A DNA stretch of 33,273 bases from Candidatus Bathyarchaeia archaeon (GCA_038843675.1 JAWBRV010000014.1:1-33273); one strand, 5' to 3'. Positions 15,399 through 24,205 are shown, counted from the first letter of the stretch. Program-made: numbers and translations. The notes: generated by a model not told the origin, from the letters alone.

Positions 15399-15686
15399 CT
15401 ACGCCTTTCTTCTCGTCCTTCTATGCCCCTCTATCTCCTCTTGGATTTCTTCCCACGTAAGTTCCCCGTATTTATCTATCCTCTCATTAACCTCCCTGTA
15501 TATATCCCTAAGCTCTTTCTCGATGTCCGGCACCTCCAATTTCTTCATGATGATCGCGCCCCGGTAGCTGTAGGCTAGAAGTTTGCTCTTCGGCTTGATC
15601 CCAAGCCTCTCTCGGATGCGCTGCGGGATCACGATCTGGCCCTTGCTGCTGACGACTATCACATCGGGCTCCTCACGTCCCGCCAT
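15399..15686 (-). CDS. AbrB/SpoVT-type antitoxin
   Basis: About 95 residues. The N-terminal swapped-hairpin DNA-binding domain is clear: VIVVSSKGQIVIPQRIRERL then GIKPKSKLLAYSYRGAIIMK. The charged C-terminal helix (VPDIEKELRDIYREVNERI) would bind the toxin. ATG at 15686 is preferred; GTG at 15695 is possible. A TATA box (TTTTTAAG) is about 35 nt upstream. Antitoxins of this kind usually repress their own promoter, and a tandem 8-bp repeat lies between the TATA box and start. Confidence 0.88.
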   Translation of the reverse strand: MAGREEPDVIVVSSKGQIVIPQRIRERLGIKPKSKLLAYSYRGAIIMKKLEVPDIEKELRDIYREVNERIDKYGELTWEEIQEEIEGHRRTRRKA

Positions 15687-15703
15687 GCCTTCCACACAAA
15701 TTT

Positions 15704-15728
15704 TTCTTACTTTCTTACTTAAAAACCT
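15704..15728 (-). promoter_or_regulatory. Promoter with tandem 8-bp repeat before the AbrB/PIN pair
   Basis: On the plus strand TTCTTACT occurs twice back to back (15704-15711 and 15712-15719), directly next to the TATA box at about 15719-15728 (TTTTTAAG on the minus strand). The position suits a binding site for the AbrB-type antitoxin. Confidence 0.4.
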
Positions 15729-15893
15729 TTTAGAACGGATTGCCAGAAATGGGTGGGGCGCACGCCCATTCGCCGTTCCCGGTTAACGCGAGCGGATCCG
15801 GTCGCGAGATCGGGCGATTCCCAAGCCCCTCCACCGATTTATAAGGTTCCTGCTCAAATCCCATCAAGGGCTTCGGGGCCCCAGCGATCCACG

Positions 15894-17468
15894 ATGCCGG
15901 ACGCCCGCCCAATTGAGCTCGATGCCATCAATAGGATAATCGGGGAGGCATTGGCGAGCGAAGCCCCCATCCAGGATGTCAAGCTTAGGGTTTCCAAGGA
16001 GCTCGGCCTAGCGAGGGTGCCGAGGAACTCCGATATATTGCGGCTCGCCCCGCCCGGACTCAGGGATGTGCTCGCCGATAGGATGGCATTGAAGAGGACG
16101 AGGAGCCTATCGGGCGTCAACGTAGTGGCCGTCATGTCGAAGCCATGGCCATGCCCCCATGGTAGGTGCGCCTATTGCCCCTCCGTCCCCGGCGTCCCGA
16201 TGAGCTATACGGGCAGGGAGCCGTCGTCGATGAGGGGCCTCCAAAGCGGCTTCGATCCATTCGAGCAGGTCCGCAATAGGATCGAGCAGCTGGAGCGGAT
16301 CGGCCATAGGGTTGGGAAGGTGGAGCTCATAATCCAAGGCGGGACGTTCCCGGCGATGCCGAGGGATTATCAGGAGCGCTTCGTTAAGGATTGCCTCGAC
16401 GCCATAATCGGCTCGAAGTCCGGGTCCCTCGAGGAGGCGAAGGCGAGGGCGGAGACGGCCCCGATAAGGAACGTGGGCCTAACGGTCGAAACGAGGCCCG
16501 ATTGGGCGAGGGAGGAGGATGTGGATTGGATGCTCCACTTGGGCGTTACTAGGGTGGAGCTGGGGATTCAAACGCTCTTCGACGATATCTACGAGCTGGT
16601 GGGGCGGGGGCATAGGGTCGAGGACGTCGTCGAGGCGATGAGGATCCTCAAGGATTCGGGCATGAAGGTCGTCGCCCATATGATGCCCGGCCTCCCGGGA
16701 TCGAGTTTCGAAAGGGATTTGGAGGCCTTCCGGATGCTCTTCGATGATCCCAGGTTCAGGCCCGATATGCTCAAGATATACCCAACCCTTGTGCTCGAGG
16801 GGACCGAGCTATACGAGCTGTGGAGGAGGGGCGAGTATAGGCCCTTGACGACCGAGGAGGCGATCGAGTTAATAGCGAAGGTCAAGGAGGCGATCCCGCG
16901 CTACGTAAGGATAATGAGGGTCCAAAGGGATATACCATCCCATTTGATAATCGCCGGCGTCAAGAAAAGCAACCTGCGCCAGCTCGTCCTCGAAAGGCTG
17001 AGGGCGGAGGGAAAGCGTTGCGGATGCATAAGGTGCCGGGAGGTCGGGCTGAGGGGCATCGAGGCCGATCCCGGCTCGGCCGAGATTTCGGCACTCAAAT
17101 ATGAGGCATCGGGGGGGATGGAGGTCTTCATATCGGCCGAGCTGCCGAGGGAGGATGCGCTCATAGGTTGCTTGAGGCTGAGGATCCCATCGGAGAGGGC
17201 CCATAGGAGGGAGATCGCCTCCAAGAGGAGCGCGATCATAAGGGAGCTTCACGTCTACGGTCCCGCCCTGCCCGTCGGCGGAAGAGGGGAGGGCGCTTGG
17301 CAGCATAGGGGGTTCGGGAGCAAGCTCGTCGCCGAGGCGGAGAGGATCGCCTCCGAGGAGTTCGATGCCGAGAAAATGCTCGTGACGAGCGCCTTGGGCA
17401 CCAAGGCTTATTACAAAAGGCTCGGCTACGATTACGATGGGCCATATATGGCGAAGGAATTGGGTTGA
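15894..17468 (+). CDS. elp3: Elp3 radical-SAM/GNAT tRNA U34 carboxymethylating enzyme
   Basis: Archaeal Elp3 adds the carboxymethyl group to wobble uridine 34 of tRNAs using S-adenosylmethionine and acetyl-CoA. The 524-residue protein has the radical SAM cysteines in PWPCPHGRCAYCPSVPG (C87, C92, C95), then VELIIQGGTFPAMP, VGLTVETRPDWA and RVELGIQTLFDDIYELVGRG. It has MMPGLPGS in the barrel and a C-terminal acetyltransferase domain with GAWQHRGFGSKLVAEAERIA and YYKRLGYDYDGPYM. ATG at 15894 starts the conserved protein; a TATA box (ATTTATAAGG) lies about 50 nt before it. gatD follows after 6 nt. Confidence 0.95.
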   Translation: MPDARPIELDAINRIIGEALASEAPIQDVKLRVSKELGLARVPRNSDILRLAPPGLRDVLADRMALKRTRSLSGVNVVAVMSKPWPCPHGRCAYCPSVPGVPMSYTGREPSSMRGLQSGFDPFEQVRNRIEQLERIGHRVGKVELIIQGGTFPAMPRDYQERFVKDCLDAIIGSKSGSLEEAKARAETAPIRNVGLTVETRPDWAREEDVDWMLHLGVTRVELGIQTLFDDIYELVGRGHRVEDVVEAMRILKDSGMKVVAHMMPGLPGSSFERDLEAFRMLFDDPRFRPDMLKIYPTLVLEGTELYELWRRGEYRPLTTEEAIELIAKVKEAIPRYVRIMRVQRDIPSHLIIAGVKKSNLRQLVLERLRAEGKRCGCIRCREVGLRGIEADPGSAEISALKYEASGGMEVFISAELPREDALIGCLRLRIPSERAHRREIASKRSAIIRELHVYGPALPVGGRGEGAWQHRGFGSKLVAEAERIASEEFDAEKMLVTSALGTKAYYKRLGYDYDGPYMAKELG

Positions 17469-17474
17469 TCCGGG

Positions 17475-18800
17475 ATGGCCGAGGATTTGGCCGGATACGC
17501 CGGGATGGCATTGGAGGCGCTCCGAAGGGCCGGGGCAAGGCCCGGCGATAGGATCGGCATAAGGCTGGCCGAGGAGTCCTATGAGGGCATATTGATCCCT
17601 AGGCCCGGCTTCGGCGATGCGGAATCCATTGTCATCAAGCTCCCGAACGGTTATAACATAGGGATAAGGGCCAAGCCCGGGATCGAGGTCGAGGTCCTCG
17701 AAAGGGGGGAGAGGCCGGGCTATAGGAGGGTCCCGATCCCGCCCTTGGGCGAGGGCCTCCCGAGGATAGCCCTCCTCGGGACCGGGGGGACGATAGCGAG
17801 CAGGGTTGATTATAGGACCGGGGCGGTTGAGCCGGCCCTATCGGCCGAGGATCTTTACGCGGCCGTCCCCGAACTCTCGGGGCTCGCCAAGATAGAGGCG
17901 GAGGTCCTCTTCAGCGAGTTCAGCGAGAACCTCGAGGCCCGCCATTGGAGGGAGATGGCCATTGGGGCCGCGAGGAAGTTGGAATCGGGCGCCGAAGGCG
18001 TCGTGATAGCCCATGGTACCGATACCATGGGCTATTCCGCGGCGGCTCTGAGCTTCGCCCTAATGGGGCTCTCGGCGCCCATAATCCTCGTCGGGGCCCA
18101 GAGATCCTCCGATAGGCCCAGCTCGGACGCGGCCACGAACCTCTTGGGGGCCGCCCTATTGGCATCGAGGGGACCGTTCGCGGAGGTCGCGGTGGCTATG
18201 CATGAGGACATATCGGATCTATCCATAGTGGCCCATAGGGGCGTCAGGGTTAGGAAGTGCCACACGAGCCGCAGGGACGCCTTCAAGTCGATAAACTCCC
18301 AACCCTTGGCTAGGTGCGACCTCCGGTCCAAGCGCATCGAGATGCTGACGAGCGATTATAGGGGGAGGGGAAATGGGGCCCTGGAGTTGAGGCCGGATTT
18401 CGATGAGAGGGTCCTTTTGCTCAAATACTTCCCGAGCATGGATCCATCGATCATCGATTGGGCCGTAGATTCCGGATATAGGGGATTGGTGATCGAGGGG
18501 ACGGGATTGGGCCACGTGGCCAAGAAGTTCAGCGGCTCGATAAGGAGGGCGACCGAGGAGGGGATGGTCGTTTGCATGGCGTCCCAATGCCTTTGGGGAA
18601 GGGTCAACATGAACGTCTACTCCACGGGACGCGATCTCTTGGCCGCGGGCGCGATCCCGCTGGGCGATATGCTGCCCGAAACGGCCCTCGTGAAGCTCAT
18701 GTGGGCCCTTGGGCAAACCCGGGACCCGGGGGAGGTCAAGGCGATTATGCTCTCGAACTTGGCGGGCGAGATATCGGAGAGGACCCCCTATTTTGGGTGA
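17475..18800 (+). CDS. gatD: Glutamyl-tRNA(Gln) amidotransferase subunit D (asparaginase-like)
   Basis: GatD releases ammonia from an amide donor for GatE, which converts Glu-tRNA(Gln) to Gln-tRNA(Gln). The 441-residue protein has an N-terminal beta domain (about 1-90) and then the type I asparaginase fold. Nucleophile loop ALLGTGGTIASRVDYRTG (Thr103/Thr106 region) and the second motif VVIAHGTDTMGYSAAAL (Thr182, Asp183) are intact. KCHTSRRDAFKSINSQPLA is also typical. ATG at 17475 follows the elp3 stop by 6 nt and gatE follows by 6 nt, so elp3-gatD-gatE form one operon. Confidence 0.96.
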   Translation: MAEDLAGYAGMALEALRRAGARPGDRIGIRLAEESYEGILIPRPGFGDAESIVIKLPNGYNIGIRAKPGIEVEVLERGERPGYRRVPIPPLGEGLPRIALLGTGGTIASRVDYRTGAVEPALSAEDLYAAVPELSGLAKIEAEVLFSEFSENLEARHWREMAIGAARKLESGAEGVVIAHGTDTMGYSAAALSFALMGLSAPIILVGAQRSSDRPSSDAATNLLGAALLASRGPFAEVAVAMHEDISDLSIVAHRGVRVRKCHTSRRDAFKSINSQPLARCDLRSKRIEMLTSDYRGRGNGALELRPDFDERVLLLKYFPSMDPSIIDWAVDSGYRGLVIEGTGLGHVAKKFSGSIRRATEEGMVVCMASQCLWGRVNMNVYSTGRDLLAAGAIPLGDMLPETALVKLMWALGQTRDPGEVKAIMLSNLAGEISERTPYFG

Positions 18801-18806
18801 AGGGCC

Positions 18807-20684
18807 TTGGGGATCGATTATGAAGCCCTTGGGCTGAGGGTTGGGCTGGAGATACATAGGCAATTGGACACGGCGCATAAGCTCTTCTGCGATTGTCCAA
18901 CGAGGCTATCTGGGCGCGGGGCCGAGGTGGAGTTCGCGAGGAGCCTCAGGCCAACCCAAAGCGAGTTGGGGGAGGTGGACCCGGCGGCGCTTTACGAGTT
19001 CAGGAAGGGCAGGATGGCGCTCTACGAGGCCGATCGGGAAACCTCTTGCCTCGTCGAAATGGATGAGGAGCCGCCCCATTCGCTGAACCAAGAGGCGGTC
19101 GAGATAGCCTTGGCGGTGGCCCTCAGGCTCGGCTCGAGGCCCGTCGATGAGATCCACGTCATGAGGAAGGTCGTCATAGACGGATCCAATACGACGGGGT
19201 TCCAAAGGACATGCGCCGTGGCATTGGGGGGAAGCTTGGAGGTCGGCGGGAGGACGATCCCGATCCAGCAGATATGCCTCGAGGAGGATGCCGCTAGGAA
19301 GGTCGGCGATAGGGGCGATGGGCCGGCCTTCGCGATCGATAGGCTTGGGATACCGCTGATAGAGATCTCGACCGCCCCGGCCATAGGATCGCCTAGGGAG
19401 GCGAGAGATGTGGCGGAGCGGATAGGCTTGATCCTCAAATCGACCGGGAGGGTGAAGAGGGGGATCGGGACGATTCGCCAAGACCTGAATATATCCATAT
19501 CCGGCGGGGGATTGGTGGAGGTTAAGGGGGTCCAAGAATTGGGCCTTTTGGACAAGGTGGTGGAGTTCGAGGCCCTGAGGATGGCCGGGCTGATGGGGAT
19601 AAGGGATGAGTTGCGGAGGAGGGGCCTCGGGCCCGATCTCCTATCCGACGGCCCGATTGACGTTTCCGATGCCTTCCGAATGACCGCCTCGAAGCTCGTG
19701 AGGAAGGCCTTGGAGCGGGGCGGGACCGTATTGGCGCTGAGGCTGGCGGGGTTCTCCGGCCTCTTGGGAAGGGAATTGGCCCCAAACTTCCGGTTCGGGA
19801 CGGAGCTTGCCCATAGGGCCGTTGTTTGGGGCGGGGTCGGCGGGTTATTCCATACGGACGAATTGCCGGGCTACGGGATCTCTGCCGAGGAGGTTACGGA
19901 GGTTAAGCGGCTCGTAGGCGCGGGGGATATGGACGCTGTCGTCCTCGTGGCCGATGAAAGGGATAGGGCGGAGAAGGCGCTGATGGCGGTCCTCGAAAGG
20001 GCGAAGGAGGCCTTCCATGGCCCACCATCCGAGACGAGGGCGGCTAACCCCGATGGGACGACCCGATATATGAGGCCGAGGCCCGGCTCGGCGAGGATGT
20101 ATCCGGAAACCGACGTGCCCCCTTTCCCGATCTCCGAGGAGCTCTTGGAGCGCGCCCGGGCATCCCTGCCGCCCACGCCCGAGGAGCGGCTCAAGGCCCT
20201 GATGGAGGCGTATGGCCTCAACGAGAAGTTGGCCCGCCAGCTCCTCGATTCCGAATATTTGAGCCTCTTCGAAGAGGCGGTCGCTTCAGGGGCCCAGCCG
20301 ACCTTCGCGGCGACGTTGATAACGGAGACGATGAAGGCCTTGGAGAGGAGGGGCGTCCCGATCGGCGCCATACCGGATTCGAGGATCCTGGAGCTCTTCA
20401 GGGCGATAGCGGAGGGGACCACGGCCAAGGAATCGGCCGAGACGCTGCTCGAGGCCGCGTCGAAGGAGCCCGGGAAGCCGATCGATCGGCTGATATCCGA
20501 GCTGGGCTTGGGGATGATGGGCGAGGGGGAGGTGAGGCGGAGGATCGACGAAATACTCGAGCGGGATCCCGAGCTCCGGAGGGCCCCCTTCGGGAAGCTC
20601 ATGGGCATCGCCATGAGCGAGCTCAGGGGAAGGGCCGATGCCAAGCTCGTATCGAGGATATTGAGGGAAAAGATCGGGGATTGA
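18807..20684 (+). CDS. gatE: Glutamyl-tRNA(Gln) amidotransferase subunit E (GatB-like, archaeal)
   Basis: GatE activates the gamma-carboxyl of Glu on tRNA(Gln) with ATP and amidates it with ammonia from GatD. The 625-residue protein shows GLEIHRQLDTAHKLFCDCP at the N terminus, VEMDEEPPHSLNQEAVEIAL, DGSNTTGFQRTCAVALGG, IPLIEISTAPAI and IRQDLNISISGGGLVEVKG. The GatE-specific insertion domain carries RFGTELAHRAV, and a C-terminal tail domain follows. TTG at 18807 has GGTGAAGG just upstream. GatDE is the archaeal route to Gln-tRNA. The gene looks intact. Confidence 0.96.
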   Translation: MGIDYEALGLRVGLEIHRQLDTAHKLFCDCPTRLSGRGAEVEFARSLRPTQSELGEVDPAALYEFRKGRMALYEADRETSCLVEMDEEPPHSLNQEAVEIALAVALRLGSRPVDEIHVMRKVVIDGSNTTGFQRTCAVALGGSLEVGGRTIPIQQICLEEDAARKVGDRGDGPAFAIDRLGIPLIEISTAPAIGSPREARDVAERIGLILKSTGRVKRGIGTIRQDLNISISGGGLVEVKGVQELGLLDKVVEFEALRMAGLMGIRDELRRRGLGPDLLSDGPIDVSDAFRMTASKLVRKALERGGTVLALRLAGFSGLLGRELAPNFRFGTELAHRAVVWGGVGGLFHTDELPGYGISAEEVTEVKRLVGAGDMDAVVLVADERDRAEKALMAVLERAKEAFHGPPSETRAANPDGTTRYMRPRPGSARMYPETDVPPFPISEELLERARASLPPTPEERLKALMEAYGLNEKLARQLLDSEYLSLFEEAVASGAQPTFAATLITETMKALERRGVPIGAIPDSRILELFRAIAEGTTAKESAETLLEAASKEPGKPIDRLISELGLGMMGEGEVRRRIDEILERDPELRRAPFGKLMGIAMSELRGRADAKLVSRILREKIGD

Positions 20685-20705
20685 GGGCGGAACTGGCTCG
20701 AGGCC

Positions 20706-20984
20706 CTATCCCCAAATCACCTCTTCGTCCTTCATGATATTGAAGCCGTTGGCGCTCAGCCTTTCCACATCGAGGGATAGATAGGGCGTCAGGGCCGATT
20801 CATGGCCTAGGAACTCGAACGGGCCGCCGCATAGGCTGCATACCTTATTCGCCATGGCCTCGTGGACCAAGGGGGCGTAGTTGGAGTTTGCGATGATCGC
20901 GACCCCGATTTGGGAGCCGCTCGGATGGTTGGCGAAGTTCGCGCATCTGAAGAGGAGCCAGAGGCTCCACCTCTCCTCCGCCAT
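20706..20984 (-). CDS. Conserved hypothetical small protein with one CxxC motif
   Basis: A 92-residue protein beginning MAEERWSLWLLFRCANFANH. It contains a single CSLCGG motif that could bind a metal when dimerised or serve as a redox pair, and it ends in SLDVERLSANGFNIMKDEEV. I recognise no family. A TATA-like ATTTTAAAC about 25 nt before ATG 20984 gives a leaderless arrangement, and the protein composition is globular, so it is probably real. It is divergent from the gene at 21101 and converges on gatE. Confidence 0.65.
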   Translation of the reverse strand: MAEERWSLWLLFRCANFANHPSGSQIGVAIIANSNYAPLVHEAMANKVCSLCGGPFEFLGHESALTPYLSLDVERLSANGFNIMKDEEVIWG

Positions 20985-21100
20985 CGGGATGCGCCTCGGG
21001 TTTAAAATCGCCCGTCGCTTAATAACGGTTGCGGGCTCGGAACGGAAATCGTTAAAACGGCGCGGGTTTCAATAATGGGAGGGAATGGGGTGAGGGCCGA

Positions 21101-21418
21101 ATGCCGGAGGAGATCAAATACATACAGCTGAAATCCCTCGAGGATTTGGTGAAGATCGTCGTCGCCTCGCCCATGGCCTTCATCCAACATTACTTCGATG
21201 GGAGCGCCCATTTCTACTTCATCAACGTGCTCTTCGCTGGAGGGGGAACGCTAATATATTTCTTCAAGGCCAAGGAAGGAGTGGATAAGAAGTACATAAT
21301 CTTCGATTCCATCAGGGGAAGGATCCTATTCAGCGATTCGATAAGCACGGATGCGAACGCTAGGACGATACCGTTGATCGATGTCGAAAGGCAAAACGTG
21401 CTCCCGGAGGGCCTCTAG
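21101..21418 (+). CDS. Conserved hypothetical protein (105 aa)
   Basis: A 105-residue protein, MPEEIKYIQLKSLEDLVKIV..., with mixed alpha/beta character and several aromatic strands (FYFINVLFAGGGTLIYFF, KKYIIFDSIRGRILF). No catalytic motif or named family is recognised. ATG at 21101 is preceded by GAGGGCCG; the leader holds two TATA-like patches (GTTAAAACG near 21051). It lies just before the NAC gene, but an own promoter separates the two. Confidence 0.7.
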   Translation: MPEEIKYIQLKSLEDLVKIVVASPMAFIQHYFDGSAHFYFINVLFAGGGTLIYFFKAKEGVDKKYIIFDSIRGRILFSDSISTDANARTIPLIDVERQNVLPEGL

Positions 21419-21505
21419 GGGCGATCCCGAGATCTGGGATTGGGATAATTTTTTAACCCCTCCGCCCGAGGATTGCCCGAGGTTGGGGCGTTGGGCTTCA
21501 GGCGC

Positions 21506-21880
21506 ATGAGGGGGGTCCCGAGCGGCAGGGAGGCCCTGAGGGCGCTCAAGCGGATGGGGATGCAATTCGATGAGCTCGAGGGCGTCAGCAGGGTCTCGAT
21601 AGAGCTGCCCGATAGGAGGATAATCATAGAAGGGCCGATCGTGGCCGCGATCACGATCCAAGGCCAGAGGATGTATCAGATCAGCGGCGGCATTGAGACG
21701 GAGGAGCCGATCGCGGCCGGAGCGCCCGAGGCGGCTCCGCCCATTAGGGATGAGGATGTGGAGCTTGTGGCGCAGCAGGCGGGCGTTGGGCCGGAGGAGG
21801 CGAGGAGGGCCTTGGAGGAATCGGGCGGGGATTTGGCGAAGGCCATAATCTCCCTCAAGGGGGGTAGGGGCGCCACATGA
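21506..21880 (+). CDS. nac: Nascent polypeptide-associated complex protein (archaeal NAC alpha)
   Basis: Archaeal NAC forms a homodimer at the ribosome exit tunnel and contacts nascent chains. The 124-residue protein has an N-terminal basic region GREALRALKRMGMQFDELEG, the NAC beta-barrel (VSRVSIELPDRRIIIEGP, VAAITIQGQRMYQISGG) and a C-terminal UBA domain (DEDVELVAQQAGVGPEEARR and ALEESGGDLAKAIISL). ATG 21506 aligns best with the usual NAC start; TTG 21491 with a better Shine-Dalgarno is an alternative. A TATA-like ATTTTTTAAC is at about 21448-21457. Confidence 0.92.
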   Translation: MRGVPSGREALRALKRMGMQFDELEGVSRVSIELPDRRIIIEGPIVAAITIQGQRMYQISGGIETEEPIAAGAPEAAPPIRDEDVELVAQQAGVGPEEARRALEESGGDLAKAIISLKGGRGAT

Positions 21881-21948
21881 GGCCCGGTTCGGATCGGTTT
21901 ATCGGATCCCCCATGCGGAGGGGATCGATGCCGTGGAGGGGTTGATCG

Positions 21949-22179
21949 ATGCGCGCTGAATACGGGCCCATGGCGTGGCTCGGGATCGCGTTGATCGCCA
22001 TCGGCGCGGCCCTGCTATTGATCCCCCATTTGGCCGAGAGGATGCCGGAGCTCGAGAGGCTCCCGCCGATCCTGTTCTACGTATATCGGCGCGGGGATTT
22101 CTATTTGGCGACTTCGCCGATCCTCATAGCCATCTCCCTGCTCGCCCTCCTAGCCATCCTATTTGCGAGGAGGGCTTAG
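21949..22179 (+). CDS. Small two-helix membrane protein
   Basis: A 76-residue protein with two hydrophobic segments, MAWLGIALIAIGAALLLIP and SPILIAISLLALLAILFA, joined by a charged loop (LAERMPELERL). The function is unknown. GGAGGGG about 9 nt before ATG 21949 and a TATA-like GGTTTATCGG near 21896 support expression. It sits alone between NAC and the convergent nitroreductase. Confidence 0.65.
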   Translation: MRAEYGPMAWLGIALIAIGAALLLIPHLAERMPELERLPPILFYVYRRGDFYLATSPILIAISLLALLAILFARRA

Positions 22180-22196
22180 CGGGCGGATCGGACCCC

Positions 22197-22733
22197 CTAA
22201 GCCCGCTCGGATCCGTATCGATCAAAATGGATGAGCTTCTCGAGCTTGATCCTCGGCGGGGGCCTCGGGCTCTCGGCCGGGAACCCTATAGGGATTATGG
22301 CTATGGGCCTGAGCCAAGGCGGGAGGCCCAAAACCTCGGCGACCTCCTCATCCCTATAGGCGCCGACCCAGCAGGCGCCCAAGCCCAAGGCATGGGCCGC
22401 CAATAGGATGTTCTCGACGGCCGCCGCCGCGTCCATTAGGCAATAGAAGTTCCTCCCCCTATCCCCATATCTGCCCGCGGACCTCTCCCTGTTGGCGCAT
22501 ACGACTATATCGACCGGCGCCTCCTCTATGAAGCCTTGGCCCAAGGCCGCGTCCGCCAAGCGGGCCTTCACCCCCGGGTCCCTCACTATTATGAAATCCC
22601 TCGCTTGGCGATTGCCCGCCGAGGGGGCCCATTGAGCCGCCTCGAGTATCTTCTCCAAGGCCGAATCCGGGATCGGGTCGGGCCTGAAGGCCCTGATGCT
22701 CCTCCTCCCCCTCATGGCCTCGAATAAGTCCAT
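22197..22733 (-). CDS. Nitroreductase-family FMN oxidoreductase
   Basis: A 178-residue FMN-dependent nitroreductase-fold enzyme. Family blocks are MDLFEAMRGRRSIRAF (phosphate-binding Arg-Arg-Ser), AAQWAPSAGNRQARDFIIV, VDIVVCANRERS, and MDAAAAVENILLAAHALGLG followed by ACWVGAYRDEEV and PIAIIPIGFP. It would reduce nitro compounds, quinones or flavins with NAD(P)H; the natural substrate is unknown. ATG at 22733 starts the conserved region; an upstream TTG at 22763, nearer the TATA box, is possible. Divergent from pncB. Confidence 0.92.
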   Translation of the reverse strand: MDLFEAMRGRRSIRAFRPDPIPDSALEKILEAAQWAPSAGNRQARDFIIVRDPGVKARLADAALGQGFIEEAPVDIVVCANRERSAGRYGDRGRNFYCLMDAAAAVENILLAAHALGLGACWVGAYRDEEVAEVLGLPPWLRPIAIIPIGFPAESPRPPPRIKLEKLIHFDRYGSERA

Positions 22734-22784
22734 GGGTAAGCGATGGCGGGCCTCGGTATTCAATCTTTCCGGCCCGGGCGGCCT

Positions 22785-22796
22785 AGGCTTATTAAG
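22785..22796. promoter_or_regulatory. Shared divergent TATA element for the nitroreductase and pncB
   Basis: AGGCTTATTAAGG is TATA-like on both strands, about 25 nt before TTG 22763 on the minus strand and about 40 nt before TTG 22834 on the plus strand. Both genes relate to nicotinamide nucleotides, so coregulation is possible. Confidence 0.4.
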
Positions 22797-22833
22797 GAAC
22801 TAGGCAATGGGCTAAGGCCCGGGGAGCGAGGGC

Positions 22834-24099
22834 TTGGGGATCGCCCTAAACACGGACCTTTACGAGCTTACGATGGCCCAGAGCTATTTGGAGAACGGCA
22901 AGACGGATGGGGCCGTATTCAGCCTATTCGTAAGGACCCTGCCGGCCAATAGGAACTTCTTGGTGGCGGCGGGCCTTCAAACGCTCGTTGAGAGGATAGG
23001 GGAGTTCAGGTTCTCCGGCGAGGATTTGGCCTATCTGGAGGGGCTCAAGAGGTTCTCGGCCGATTTCCTGGATTATTTGGAGCATTATAGGTTCCGGGGG
23101 AACCTATACGCCATCCCGGAGGGGAGGATCGCCTTCCAGAACGAGCCCTTGATCCAAGTGGAGGCGAGCCTGCCGGAGGCGCAGATATTGGAGACGATCG
23201 TAATCAATACGATACATTTCCAAACGGCGATCGCCTCCAAGGCGGCGCGGGCCTTCTTGGCGTCGGGGGGGAGGCGCCTCGTCGACTTCGGCCTGAGGAG
23301 GGCCCATGGGCTCGAGGCCGGGGCTTTGGCGGCTAGGGCGGCCTTCATAGCGGGCATCGGTGCTACATCGAATTTGGAGGCGGGGAGGAGGTTCGGGATA
23401 CCGGTCGTTGGGACGATGGCCCATTCCTACGTCATGGTCTTCGAGGAGGAGGCGGAGGCGTTCGAGGCTTTCGCGAGGAGCTTCCCCGATAACGCCATAT
23501 TCCTCATCGATACCTACGATACGCTCGCGGCGGCCGATAAGGTGGTCGAGCTGGCCAAGAGGGGCGTCCCCGCGATAGCCGTTAGGATAGATAGCGGGGA
23601 CCTGAACGCGCTGTCGAAGGAGGTCAGGGCGAAGCTCGATCGGGCGGGTCTGGGCCGAGTGAGGATCATCGCGAGTGGGGGATTGGATGAGCGGGATGTC
23701 GAGGCCTTGCTGCGCTCCGGGGCCCCGATAGATTCCTTCGCGATGGGGACGAAGACCGTCACTTCGGCGGATGCCCCCTACTTGGACATAGCCTATAAGC
23801 TGGTCGAGTATAAGGGCGAGCCGAAGTCAAAGGCCAGCCCCGGGAAGGCAACGTTCCCATACAAGCGCCAAGTCATCAGGCATTACAAGGGCGGATTAAT
23901 GGACCACGATGAGGTCGTCAGATATGATGAATGTCTGGAGGGGGGCCTAGTGGCGAAGGTCATGGAATCGGGCAAGGTCGTCTACGATTTCCCGAGCCTC
24001 GAGGCCTTGCATCGAACGTTCTTGGAGGATGCCGCCAAGCTGCCAAGGGCCTTGAGGGGATTGGGGAAGGCGGATTACGAGGTCGTGATAAGGCCCTAA
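22834..24099 (+). CDS. pncB: Nicotinate phosphoribosyltransferase
   Basis: This enzyme makes nicotinate mononucleotide from nicotinate and PRPP in NAD salvage. The 421-residue protein opens with ALNTDLYELTMAQSYLENGK, continues with TLPANRNFLVAAGLQTLVER, IETIVINTIHFQTAIASKAA-like text (ILETIVINTIHFQ), DFGLRRAHGLEAG, GTMAHSYVMVF, and IDTYDTLAAADKVVEL. It then has AVRIDSGDLNALSKEVR, IIASGGLDERDVEALL and GMGTKTVTS-like FAMGTKTVTSADAP, in family order. TTG at 22834 is preceded by GGGGAGCGAGGG. No lesion is visible. Confidence 0.94.
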   Translation: MGIALNTDLYELTMAQSYLENGKTDGAVFSLFVRTLPANRNFLVAAGLQTLVERIGEFRFSGEDLAYLEGLKRFSADFLDYLEHYRFRGNLYAIPEGRIAFQNEPLIQVEASLPEAQILETIVINTIHFQTAIASKAARAFLASGGRRLVDFGLRRAHGLEAGALAARAAFIAGIGATSNLEAGRRFGIPVVGTMAHSYVMVFEEEAEAFEAFARSFPDNAIFLIDTYDTLAAADKVVELAKRGVPAIAVRIDSGDLNALSKEVRAKLDRAGLGRVRIIASGGLDERDVEALLRSGAPIDSFAMGTKTVTSADAPYLDIAYKLVEYKGEPKSKASPGKATFPYKRQVIRHYKGGLMDHDEVVRYDECLEGGLVAKVMESGKVVYDFPSLEALHRTFLEDAAKLPRALRGLGKADYEVVIRP

Positions 24100-24153
24100 G
24101 GGATCCCCTCTTCAAATCCGATCCGCGCCCGCATGCATGGGGATGTTATTCAT

Positions 24154-24191
24154 TCCCACCATTTTTTTGGGGGAAAGCTTATATGGTGGGA
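24154..24191 (+). promoter_or_regulatory. Palindromic operator flanking the TATA box of the second AbrB/PIN pair
   Basis: TCCCACCAT (24154-24162) is inverted as ATGGTGGGA (24183-24191), a perfect 9-bp inverted repeat with a 20-nt spacer. The right arm overlaps the TATA element CTTATATGG (about 24179-24187), about 20-25 nt before TTG 24206. This fits an autorepression site for the AbrB-type protein encoded next. Confidence 0.5.
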
Positions 24192-24205
24192 GGTGGGAAA
24201 CAATT

